Positions 8,625 to 14,998 of a stretch of DNA of 64,000 bases are shown one piece after another. Below the pieces are notes generated by a model, which worked only from the letters and a program-made list of their open reading frames with translations, searched no databases and was not told where the DNA came from. The DNA is from JAOSJL01 sp963704035. Its GTDB lineage: Bacteria; Actinomycetota; Acidimicrobiia; IMCC26256; JAOSJL01. The stretch covers positions 1,116,001 through 1,180,000 of the forward strand of contig CAVPGR010000004.1 in the NCBI GenBank assembly GCA_963704035.1. Direction: 5' to 3'. Each line of letters opens with the position of its first letter. Position 1 is the first letter of the stretch. Both the position numbers and the translations under genes were made by a program.

Positions 8625-9977
8625 ATGGCTTCGATCGGAGCGCCCGCGATCAGCGCGCGCAAGGCGGACGGCACCCCGTTGGTGATGGTCACGGCGTATG
8701 ACGCGCCCACCGCACGCATCGCGGATGCCGCCGGGGTCGACATGATCCTGGTCGGCGACTCCGTGGCCATGGTGGTGCTGGGCTACGACGACACCCTCCA
8801 GGTCACGATCGACGACATGGCCCACCACACGGCCGCCGTCGCCCGTTCGCGGCCCGACGCACTCGTCGTCGGCGACCTGCCCTGGCTCAGCTACCACGTG
8901 TCGCGTGAAGAGACCGTGCGCAACGCCGCCGCGCTCGTCCGAGCGGGTGCCGGCGCGGTGAAGCTCGAGGGTGGCGCCAAGAGGCTCGAGTCGGTGGAGG
9001 CGATCCTCGATCTCGAGATCCCCGTCATGGGGCATCTCGGGCTGACGCCCCAGTCCATCCACGCCTTCGGAGGCTTCAAGGTGCAGGGCAAACAGCTTGA
9101 CGCCGCGCAGCGCATCGTCGACGACGCCGTGGCGCTCGCAGACGCCGGAGCTTTCGCGATCGTGTTGGAGTGTGTGCCCGACGCCGTGGCCCGAGTCGTC
9201 ACCGATGCGGTCGACGTACCGACGATCGGTATCGGGGCCGGGCGGCACTGCGACGGTCAGGTGCTCGTGATGCACGATCTCCTGGGTCTCGAAGACCGGA
9301 TCACGCCGAAGTTCGTGCGGCGCTACGCCGAGCTCGGCCGCGACGGTACCGACGCGGTGGCAGCTTTCGCCGCCGATGTCCGTGCCGGTCGGTTCCCTTC
9401 CGCCGAGGAGACCTACCACCTCGCCGACGACGTGGCGGAAGCGCTCGGGCTCTACGGCTCGGCTCCCGGTCGACGCCTGAGCAGCGCCCGACCCGTGCGC
9501 ATCGTGATCGCCGTGTGGGCGGTCGCGCTCGCGGTCGCGCTCACAGGTTGCGGTGGCTCCACGAGTGATCCGACGGGCGAGAGCGGGTCGTTCCCGGTCA
9601 CGGGCACCGCGGACGCCCCGTTCGAGGACTTCGGCGAGGCCGGCGTGACCGTGGGCGGCGAGTCGCTGCGCCTGCTGGTGGCCGCCACCCCCGAGCAGAG
9701 GTCGCAGGGCCTGCGCGGCGTGGAAGACCTCGACGACTACGACGGCATGGCGTTCGTGTACCCCCAGCCCGGTCCGGCCACGTTCACGATGGCCGACACG
9801 CTGATCTCCCTCGACATCGGTTTCTACGATGGAGCGGGGGACCTCGTGAACCGCCTCGAGATGGAGCCCTGTACCGGTACGGACGCCACCTGTCCGCGCT
9901 ATCCCTCCGGAGGGGACTTCCTCGTGGCGGTGGAGATGCCGGCCGGCGAGCTGCCCGAGGGATCCCTCGGGGCGTAG
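8625..9977 (+). CDS. panB: Ketopantoate hydroxymethyltransferase, in frame with a DUF192 lipoprotein domain
   Basis: Residues 1 to about 280 are PanB, which makes ketopantoate in pantothenate/CoA synthesis. Visible signatures are VTAYDAPTARIADAAGVDMILVGDS-like N-terminal substrate loop, GDLPWLSY, AVKLEGG, VMGHLGLTPQS and IGIGAGRHCDGQVLV. The open frame does not stop at the usual PanB length (about 265-285 residues) but continues through a lipoprotein-type signal and a DUF192 domain to residue 450. A TGA at 9478-9480 in the neighbouring frame is exactly where PanB should end, so one extra base upstream would explain the join. I judge two separate genes more likely than a true fusion. ATG 8625 follows a GGTGGAGG ribosome-binding site. 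Confidence 0.85.
   Translation: MASIGAPAISARKADGTPLVMVTAYDAPTARIADAAGVDMILVGDSVAMVVLGYDDTLQVTIDDMAHHTAAVARSRPDALVVGDLPWLSYHVSREETVRNAAALVRAGAGAVKLEGGAKRLESVEAILDLEIPVMGHLGLTPQSIHAFGGFKVQGKQLDAAQRIVDDAVALADAGAFAIVLECVPDAVARVVTDAVDVPTIGIGAGRHCDGQVLVMHDLLGLEDRITPKFVRRYAELGRDGTDAVAAFAADVRAGRFPSAEETYHLADDVAEALGLYGSAPGRRLSSARPVRIVIAVWAVALAVALTGCGGSTSDPTGESGSFPVTGTADAPFEDFGEAGVTVGGESLRLLVAATPEQRSQGLRGVEDLDDYDGMAFVYPQPGPATFTMADTLISLDIGFYDGAGDLVNRLEMEPCTGTDATCPRYPSGGDFLVAVEMPAGELPEGSLGA
9495..9977 (+). CDS. DUF192 lipoprotein (likely separate gene inside the panB open frame)
   Basis: Starting at GTG 9495 the frame gives a textbook lipoprotein signal: VRIVIAVWAVALAVALTGC, one arginine, a hydrophobic core and the lipobox LTGC at about residue 18. 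A DUF192 domain follows (VTVGGESLRLLVAATPEQRSQGLRG, DGMAFVYPQPGPATFTMADT, ISLDIGFYDGAGDL). DUF192 proteins are small, often exported, of uncertain role. A signal peptide in the middle of a cytoplasmic enzyme makes no sense, so independent initiation here is the better reading. The GTG has no strong Shine-Dalgarno sequence. It overlaps the formal panB frame completely. Confidence 0.6.
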   Translation: MRIVIAVWAVALAVALTGCGGSTSDPTGESGSFPVTGTADAPFEDFGEAGVTVGGESLRLLVAATPEQRSQGLRGVEDLDDYDGMAFVYPQPGPATFTMADTLISLDIGFYDGAGDLVNRLEMEPCTGTDATCPRYPSGGDFLVAVEMPAGELPEGSLGA

Positions 9978-9996
9978 GGGCTCGGGCGTAGGGGTA

Positions 9997-10037
9997 GTGC
10001 GTCAATAAGGTCCGCACAGCGGACCTTATTGACGCAC
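9997..10037. terminator. Perfect 19-bp inverted repeat between DUF192 and rpsF
   Basis: Left arm GTGCGTCAATAAGGTCCGC (9997-10015) and right arm 10019-10037 are exact reverse complements, separated by a three-base loop ACA. No run of T follows on either strand. It most likely ends transcription from panB/DUF192 before the rpsF promoter. A long AU-containing perfect stem like this could also be an RNase III site. Its outer TGCGTC/GACGCA arms recur in the hairpin at 49651. Confidence 0.6.
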
Positions 10038-10038
10038 C

Positions 10039-10066
10039 TGGACTTTCGGGAGGCGGCTGCTAGCCT
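10039..10066 (+). promoter_or_regulatory. Possible rpsF promoter
   Basis: TGGACT (10039-10044) and TAGCCT (10061-10066) are 16 bases apart, matching 4 of 6 positions of TTGACA and the TAnnnT core of an actinobacterial -10. It lies between the 19-bp hairpin and the structured leader, which is where the rpsF promoter is expected. Prediction only. Confidence 0.35.
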
Positions 10067-10107
10067 GACCGCTTGGTACCGGTTCTCGGTACCTGACAAT
10101 CGATTCT

Positions 10108-10192
10108 GCTCCGGCGCCGGTGTAGACGTCGCGGTGTAGACACCGCGAATGTAGACACCGCGACGACCGGAGCCCGCACCCCCATCTGCGGG
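10108..10192 (+). promoter_or_regulatory. Structured leader RNA upstream of rpsF, candidate S6:S18 regulatory site
   Basis: The leader can fold: an outer stem GCTCCGG/CCGGAGC (10108-10114 with 10167-10173) encloses GTCGCGGTGT (10128-10137), which can pair with ACACCGCGAC at 10155-10164 or, over 8 bp, with the nearer copy at 10140-10147. The two competing arms arise from a direct repeat TGTAGACACCGCGA (10135-10148 and 10150-10163). A further hairpin CCCGCA/TGCGGG (10173-10178, 10187-10192) follows, and the AAAGGAGG ribosome site comes next. rpsF leaders that bind the S6:S18 complex are known in many bacteria; that this is one of them is inference. Confidence 0.45.
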
Positions 10193-10220
10193 TGGGGACG
10201 GTCCAAAGGAGGTACGGCAC

Positions 10221-10553
10221 ATGAGGCCGTACGAGGTCATGGTCATTTTCGACGCGAACCTGGATGAGGAGCAGATCCGGGCCGACGTCGAATCCCGTCG
10301 CCAGACCCTCGAGAGCCGCGGAGCGGATCTCGGGTACGTCGACTATTGGGGCAAGCGTCGATTCGCCTACGAGATCGACCACCGCAAGGAGGGCTACTAC
10401 GTGGTCCTCCAGGCGATGGCCGAGCCCGACGCGATGGACGAACTGCACCGGGCACTTTCCCTCGCCGACGACGTCATCCGGCACAAGGTCCTGCGTGTGC
10501 CCGAGGAGGCCTACGGGCCTCCGGCGGCGATGCAGACAACGGCCGGCGAGTAG
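10221..10553 (+). CDS. rpsF: 30S ribosomal protein bS6
   Basis: The 110-residue protein has the S6 signature at the start (MRPYEVMVIFDANLDEEQI), the central YWGKRRFAYEIDHRKEGYYVVLQ and the LSLADDVIRHKVLR helix. It binds S18 on the small-subunit platform. The start is fixed by the strong AAAGGAGG ribosome site eight bases upstream. It is the first gene of the canonical rpsF-ssb-rpsR-rplI order. The C-terminus is TTAGE, ending in glutamate; because RimK enzymes extend the S6 tail with glutamates, this protein is a plausible but untested target of the RimK fusion at 59-1960. Confidence 0.97.
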   Translation: MRPYEVMVIFDANLDEEQIRADVESRRQTLESRGADLGYVDYWGKRRFAYEIDHRKEGYYVVLQAMAEPDAMDELHRALSLADDVIRHKVLRVPEEAYGPPAAMQTTAGE

Positions 10554-10631
10554 TCGGTCCCGACTTTCCTCGCTTTCCCCGCCGAGTAGCTGACACCCAG
10601 ACGCGCGAGGACGCGTCGGAGAGGACTGATC

Positions 10632-11135
10632 ATGGCAACAGGAAACTCGATCACCGTTGTGGGGAACATCACCCGCGACCCGGAGCTCCGCTTCACGCCG
10701 AGCGGTGCGGCCAAGGCGAACTTCGGTGTGGCCGTCAATCGGCGTTGGCAGAACCGCCAGACCCAGGAGTGGGAAGAGGCCGTGAGCTTCTTCAACGTCG
10801 TGTGCTGGCGTGAGATGGCCGAGAACGTCGCCGAGTCGCTGCCGAAGGGTGCGCGGGTCGTCGTGACCGGCCGGCTGGATCAGCGTTCCTGGGAGACCGA
10901 CCAGGGCGAGAAGCGCTCGACCGTCGAGATCAACGCGGACGAGGTCGGCCCGAGCCTGCGCTGGGCCACCGCCGAGGTCACCAAGAACGAGCGCCGAAGC
11001 GGCGGCGATTTCGGCAGCGGTGGCGGTAGCGGGAACTCCGGCGGCGGTGCTCCGGTGGGGGGTGCAGGTGGCGGTGGTGCAGGCGGCGGTGGTGCAGGCG
11101 CCGCCACCGACGATTTCGGCGAAGAGCCCTTCTAG
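10632..11135 (+). CDS. ssb: Single-stranded DNA-binding protein
   Basis: A 167-residue SSB. The OB fold occupies residues 1-110 (NSITVVGNITRDPELRFTPSG, FFNVVCWREMAENV, RVVVTGRLDQRSWETDQGEKR). A glycine-rich linker with GGAGGGGAGGGGAG-like repeats follows, and the acidic tip DDFGEEPF is the usual protein-interaction end of bacterial SSB. It coats single-stranded DNA in replication and repair. It sits between the two ribosomal genes rpsF and rpsR, the standard actinobacterial arrangement, and probably shares their transcript. The 78-base gap after rpsF holds nothing notable. Confidence 0.97.
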   Translation: MATGNSITVVGNITRDPELRFTPSGAAKANFGVAVNRRWQNRQTQEWEEAVSFFNVVCWREMAENVAESLPKGARVVVTGRLDQRSWETDQGEKRSTVEINADEVGPSLRWATAEVTKNERRSGGDFGSGGGSGNSGGGAPVGGAGGGGAGGGGAGAATDDFGEEPF

Positions 11136-11177
11136 CGGAGCCGGCTGTCCGGTCACCGAACCCACGAGGAACGAGCG

Positions 11178-11762
11178 ATGGCACGTAAGAAGAACAAGCA
11201 GCCCCCGAAGAAGGACCTGAAGCCGCGCAAGGTGAAGGTGTCGGTCCTCACGACCGAGAGCATCACCTACGTCGACTACAAGGACATCAACCTGCTACGG
11301 CGGTTCATGTCCGAACGCGCCAAGATCCGTGGACGCCGGGTCACGGGCAACAACGCCCGGCAGCAGCGCCAGGTGGCCCGCGCCATTCGTGTCGCCCGCG
11401 AGATGGCGTTGCTTCCGTACCAGGTGCGTCAGGTCACCCAGCGCGGCGGGAAGCGTCGTCGTGACCGCGATTCGCGCGACGAGGCGACACTCCCGACGCC
11501 GTCGGCTCCGCCTCCGCCTCCCACGGGTTCGCCCGACAGCGCCGACGTTCCTGTCGACGAGGTCTTGGCCGACGAGGTGTCGACCGACGCTCCCGCCACC
11601 GAGGCTCCGGCCACCGAGGCTCCGTCCACCGAGGCTCCTGCCACCGAGGCTCCTGCCACCGAGGCTCCCGCGGAGCCCACGGATGTGGTGCCGACAGAAG
11701 CGGCGACAGATACGGCGACAGACGCGGCAGAGGGCCAGGCGACGGAAGGACAGGAGTCGTGA
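11178..11762 (+). CDS. rpsR: 30S ribosomal protein bS18 with a long acidic/proline-threonine tail
   Basis: Residues 1 to about 90 are bS18 (VDYKDINLLRRFMSERAKIRGRRVTGNNARQQRQVARAIR split here as YVDYKDINLLRRFMSERAKI and ARQQRQVARAIRVAREMALL). Normal S18 is 70-90 residues; this frame runs on to 194. The extra 100 residues are low complexity: a proline-rich stretch, then five copies of an A/S-T-E-A-P type unit (15-bp DNA repeat, 11589-11663), ending in acidic EGQATEGQES. The frame is clean and its TGA overlaps the rplI GTG by the GTGA pattern, so the tail is a real part of the frame and not a missed stop. Role unknown. Confidence 0.93.
   Translation: MARKKNKQPPKKDLKPRKVKVSVLTTESITYVDYKDINLLRRFMSERAKIRGRRVTGNNARQQRQVARAIRVAREMALLPYQVRQVTQRGGKRRRDRDSRDEATLPTPSAPPPPPTGSPDSADVPVDEVLADEVSTDAPATEAPATEAPSTEAPATEAPATEAPAEPTDVVPTEAATDTATDAAEGQATEGQES
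11589..11663. repeat. 15-bp tandem repeat, five copies, inside rpsR
   Basis: Five units of the form GCTCCnGCCACCGAG encode repeated A-P-A-T-E in the S18 tail; a sixth partial copy follows. The unit length keeps the frame, so copy number could vary without breaking the gene. Confidence 0.9.
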
Positions 11763-12205
11763 AGGTCCTCTTGCGAGATGATGTCGAGCACCTGGGTCGC
11801 AAAGGCGATCTCGTCGACGTCGCCGACGGGTATGCACGCAACTACCTCATGCCTCGCGGGTTCGCCATGGCGGCCACGAAGGGCACGGTTCGCCAGGCCG
11901 AGGCCATGCGGCGTAGCCGTGAGGCCCGCGAGGTGCGCGAACGCGAAGCGGCCGAAGAGTTGAGTGGGCGTCTGGCGTCGGCTCCCGTCGTCGTCACGGC
12001 CCGCGCCGGCGAGGAAGGCAAACTCTTCGGTTCGATCACGACCACCGAGATCGCGACGGTGCTCACCGAGCGCGTCGGGGTCGAGATCGACCGCCGCAAG
12101 CTCGAGCTCGACGAGCCGATCAAGGATCTCGGTACCACTGAGGTGCGGCTCCGCCTGCACCCCGACGTCGAGGCCGTGATCAGCGTCGAGGTCGTCGCGG
12201 AGTGA
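11759..12205 (+). CDS. rplI: 50S ribosomal protein bL9
   Basis: A 148-residue L9. The N-terminal domain shows MKVLLRDDVEHLGRKGDLVDV and the RNA-binding DGYARNYLMPRGFA; a long connecting helix (about 42-75) leads to the C-terminal domain (GKLFGSITTTEIA, ELDEPIKDLGTTEVRLRLHPDV). It binds 23S rRNA near the L1 stalk. Start is the GTG at 11759, which overlaps the rpsR stop (GTGA), so the two are translationally coupled. Confidence 0.97.
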   Translation: MKVLLRDDVEHLGRKGDLVDVADGYARNYLMPRGFAMAATKGTVRQAEAMRRSREAREVREREAAEELSGRLASAPVVVTARAGEEGKLFGSITTTEIATVLTERVGVEIDRRKLELDEPIKDLGTTEVRLRLHPDVEAVISVEVVAE

Positions 12206-12265
12206 CCCCGACCGGGTCGGTGTCGTGAACCCCGGCGCATCCCCGAGCACGATCAGGGTGGCACC

Positions 12266-13066
12266 GTGAGCCTCGTTGCCGTCGAACGCCCGCGACCGCA
12301 TGTGGCGGTGGTGCGTCTCGATCATCCCGATCATCTCAACTCCATGAGCTTCGATCTCGTGGGCGACTTCTACGCGTCGCTCAGCGAGGTGGGTGACGAC
12401 AACGATGTCTGGGTCGTCGTGCTCACCGGAGCGGGCAGGAGTTTCTGCTCCGGTCTCGAGCTCGAAGATTTCGGCGACATCCCCGGAAGCGACGGGCTCG
12501 GACTCGCGTGTCTCGGGATGAAGGCGATCTCTTTCATGTCGGGCGTGGTCCCGGCGATGCGTGCACTACCTCAGCCCGTGATCGCTGCCGTCAACGGTCC
12601 CGCCTACGGGGGCGGCATGTGTATGACGCTCGGCGCCGACATCCGACTTGCCGACGAGACGGCGGTGTTCTGTGGAGCAGGCGTCGTGAACGGGCTCACC
12701 GCCGCCGAGCTCGGTGCCACGTTTCTTCTCCCGAGACTCATCGGAGCGTCGCGCTCGGCGGAGCTTCTGTTGACGGGCCGTCGGGTCGACGCCGACGAAG
12801 CGGAGAGGATCGGTCTCGTCTCACGGGTTCTTCCCGCAGGCGAGGTCGTGGAGGCGGCGCTCGACATGGCAGACGACATGTGTCGCCTCAGCCCCTTCGG
12901 CATCATGATGACCAAGGAAGTCCTGTGGGCGAACCTGGAGGCCGGGAGCCTCACGGCGGCCATCGATCTCGAGAACCGGACCCAGCTCCTGGCGGGCCAC
13001 ACGGGCAACCTCGACGAGGCCCGCGCGGCGTTCCGCGAAGGCCGCCCACCGGTGTTCACCGAATAG
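12266..13066 (+). CDS. Enoyl-CoA hydratase/isomerase family protein
   Basis: A 266-residue crotonase-fold protein. The CoA-binding/oxyanion stretches are visible: VVVLTGAGRSFCSGLELEDFG (about residues 50-70) and AAVNGPAYGGGMCMTLGADIR (about 112-132), with AELGATFLLPRLIGASRSAELLLTGR following. It should act on an acyl-CoA thioester, probably in fatty-acid or related degradation. The GTG at 12266 was chosen from the family N-terminus. It is unusual to find it between rplI and dnaB, which are normally adjacent or separated only by small genes. Its stop codon lies in the first copy of a 24-bp direct repeat. Confidence 0.88.
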   Translation: MSLVAVERPRPHVAVVRLDHPDHLNSMSFDLVGDFYASLSEVGDDNDVWVVVLTGAGRSFCSGLELEDFGDIPGSDGLGLACLGMKAISFMSGVVPAMRALPQPVIAAVNGPAYGGGMCMTLGADIRLADETAVFCGAGVVNGLTAAELGATFLLPRLIGASRSAELLLTGRRVDADEAERIGLVSRVLPAGEVVEAALDMADDMCRLSPFGIMMTKEVLWANLEAGSLTAAIDLENRTQLLAGHTGNLDEARAAFREGRPPVFTE

Positions 13067-13111
13067 CTCCGGAGGCATGGTTCCCGAGAATAGCTCCGGA
13101 GGCATGGTTCC
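13061..13111. repeat. 24-bp direct repeat spanning the enoyl-CoA hydratase stop codon
   Basis: The sequence GAATAGCTCCGGAGGCATGG followed by TTCC occurs at 13061-13084 and again at 13088-13111, a 27-base period. The first copy contains the stop TAG. Each copy also contains GGAGG just before an ATG; from the ATG at 13077 a 23-codon frame runs to 13148, but the spacing to GGAGG is only one base, so translation is doubtful. Confidence 0.85.
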
Positions 13112-13194
13112 GGGAATGGTCGGGGTGCCCTGGCACGGACCGACGTAGGTGTCACACCCGGCGTGCAGACTTCGGAGTATGTGTCGTCCACCGG

Positions 13195-13225
13195 CCTGTG
13201 GAGAACAGGGAGACTTTTCCACAGG
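13195..13225. promoter_or_regulatory. Paired DnaA-box-like sites upstream of dnaB
   Basis: TTTTCCACA (13215-13223, plus strand) and TTCTCCACA (13197-13205, minus strand) each differ by one base from the DnaA box TTATCCACA. They form an imperfect 11-bp inverted repeat (CCTGTGGAGAA, nine bases, TTTTCCACAGG). The site lies about 95 bases before dnaB in a 252-base gap that otherwise holds only the direct repeat above and a weak CCCCG/CGGGG hairpin. DnaA control of dnaB is an inference; nothing suggests an origin here. Confidence 0.4.
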
Positions 13226-13318
13226 GAAATCCCCGGAAATATCGGGGTTTCACCACTTACAGCCCACAGGGTGTTGGTGTCAGGATCAGTCTCCGGTCCG
13301 ATGGATCCGTAGGGGGGA

Positions 13319-14686
13319 GTGAGGGTGGTCCAGGCAATCGACGACGCGCGCCGTCGCCGCGAGGACGGGCTGCGAACCCCTCCCCACAACCTCGAGGTCG
13401 AGGAGTCGCTGATCGGTGCGATGCTGCTGTCGCGCGACGCCATCACGGCAGCGGGCGAGCGCCGCCTGAACACCTCCGACTTCTACAAGCCGGCGCACGG
13501 TCACGTCTTCGAGGCGATCATGGCCCTCTACGGCCAGGGTGAACCTGTCGACCCGGTCACCATCGCCGAGGAACTACGTCGCGTCGGGCTACTCGACGCC
13601 ATCGGCGGCAAGGCCGCCCTCGTCACTCTCCAGGCCAATACGCCGGCGTCGGCGAACGCCGGTCACTACGCCGGAATCGTCAGTGAACTGGCACTCATGC
13701 GGCGCCTGATCGCGGTGGGAGGCGAGATCGCCGAGATGGGTTACGTGTCCACCGACAGCGTGACCGACACGCTGGACCGTGCCGAATCGCTCGTCTACGA
13801 CGTGGCCGGTGGTCGTGTCACCGACCCGGTCGACCTGCACACGTCACTCGAAGACACGCTCGACCAGCTGGAGTACCTCTACGACCGCGAAGGCGACATC
13901 ACCGGCGTTCCCACCGGATACGAAGAGCTCGACAACGTCCTATTGGGTCTCCAACCCTCCTCACTCGTGATCGTGGCGGCGCGCCCCGGTATGGGAAAGA
14001 GCGCGCTCGCTCTCGGAGCGGCGCGCAACGTTGCGCTCACGCAGCGGCGACCGGTGCTGTTCTTCTCGCTCGAAATGGGTCACCTCGAGCTCACCAAGCG
14101 GCTGCTCGCCAGCGAAGCGCGTGTCGACTCGAAGAAGCTGGCCACGGGGAACATCCCCGAAGCCGACTGGACGCGCCTCTCGCATGCCGTCGGACGCCTC
14201 GCCGAAGCACCGCTTCTCATCGACGACAACCCACACTGCACCGTGATGGAGATGCGCGCCAAGGCCCGGCGGATTCGTGCCCGCTACGGAGATCTTGCTC
14301 TCGTCGTGGTCGACTACATCCAGCTGATGAGCAGCAGCGGCTCAGCCGAGAACCGCCAGATCGAGGTCTCGGAGATGAGCAGGAGCCTCAAGATCCTCGC
14401 CCGCGAGCTCGAAACGCCGGTGATGGCGCTCTCGCAGCTCAACCGCCAGCTCGAGTACCGCCAGGACAAGCGCCCCGTGCTCGCCGACCTGCGGGAGTCG
14501 GGCAGCCTCGAACAGGACGCGGATGTCGTGTGCTTCATCTACCGCGATGAGGTCTACAACCCCGAGTCCGACGACCGGGGCATCGCCGAGGTGATCGTGG
14601 GCAAGCACAGGAACGGACCCACCGACTCGGTGCGGCTCGCCTTCATTCCCCAGTTCACCCAGTTCGCCAACATGGCCCGCGACTAA
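13319..14686 (+). CDS. dnaB: Replicative DNA helicase DnaB
   Basis: A 455-residue DnaB. The N-terminal primase-interacting domain starts RTPPHNLEVEESLIGAMLLS; the RecA-like ATPase domain has Walker A ARPGMGKSALAL (about residue 220), LFFSLEM, Walker B LALVVVDYIQLM and the SQLNRQLEYR and LRESGSLEQDADVV motifs. There is no intein, which is worth noting because dnaB is a frequent insertion site. Start is GTG 13319 after GGGGGGAG. It unwinds DNA at the fork and belongs with ssb upstream. Confidence 0.96.
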   Translation: MRVVQAIDDARRRREDGLRTPPHNLEVEESLIGAMLLSRDAITAAGERRLNTSDFYKPAHGHVFEAIMALYGQGEPVDPVTIAEELRRVGLLDAIGGKAALVTLQANTPASANAGHYAGIVSELALMRRLIAVGGEIAEMGYVSTDSVTDTLDRAESLVYDVAGGRVTDPVDLHTSLEDTLDQLEYLYDREGDITGVPTGYEELDNVLLGLQPSSLVIVAARPGMGKSALALGAARNVALTQRRPVLFFSLEMGHLELTKRLLASEARVDSKKLATGNIPEADWTRLSHAVGRLAEAPLLIDDNPHCTVMEMRAKARRIRARYGDLALVVVDYIQLMSSSGSAENRQIEVSEMSRSLKILARELETPVMALSQLNRQLEYRQDKRPVLADLRESGSLEQDADVVCFIYRDEVYNPESDDRGIAEVIVGKHRNGPTDSVRLAFIPQFTQFANMARD

Positions 14687-14721
14687 GTTCGTACCAATCG
14701 ATCGCTCAGACAGGAGCCCCG

Positions 14722-14985
14722 ATGCCACCGATGAGACGCGGCATGCGCCGCACAGCTCGCCGGACCTCACGACGCACCAGTCGTCGGATGAACCGACGCA
14801 TGGACCGCCGCGACCAGGCCGCCACCGACCAGGCTGCCACCGACCAGCAGTCTCAGCAGGCACCGCCTCCTGCGGCCGGGGGCGACGACGACATCGCCAA
14901 GCTCCAGGATCTGGCCAAGTTGCACGACCAGGGCGTTCTCAGCGACGAGGAGTTCGCCGCGGCGAAAGCCAAGGTCCTGAGCTGA
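14722..14985 (+). CDS. Small arginine-rich SHOCT-domain protein
   Basis: An 87-residue protein. Residues 1-32 are extremely basic (RRTARRTSRRTSRRMNRRMD pattern, an RRxx/RRxxx repeat), then a Gln/Ala/Asp-rich linker (AATDQAATDQQSQQ), and the C-terminal 30 residues are a SHOCT domain (DIAKLQDLAKLHDQGVLSDEEFAAAKAKVL). SHOCT is a short oligomerisation module found at the ends of many bacterial proteins. The basic arm could bind nucleic acid or an acidic surface; this is inference. ATG 14722 follows CAGGAG. Function unknown. Confidence 0.75.
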   Translation: MPPMRRGMRRTARRTSRRTSRRMNRRMDRRDQAATDQAATDQQSQQAPPPAAGGDDDIAKLQDLAKLHDQGVLSDEEFAAAKAKVLS

Positions 14986-14998
14986 GTCCCTGGCGAGC

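Noticed and set aside
8061..9419. 452-codon minus-strand frame over panB
   Set aside because: Antisense to well-conserved PanB; no domain found.
13077..13148. 23-codon ORF with GGAGG after the enoyl-CoA hydratase
   Set aside because: GGAGG is only one base from the ATG, and the sequence is just the repeat translated; no support for translation.
13195..13265. Possible replication origin near dnaB
   Set aside because: Only two DnaA-like boxes, no AT-rich unwinding region and no dnaA or dnaN nearby.
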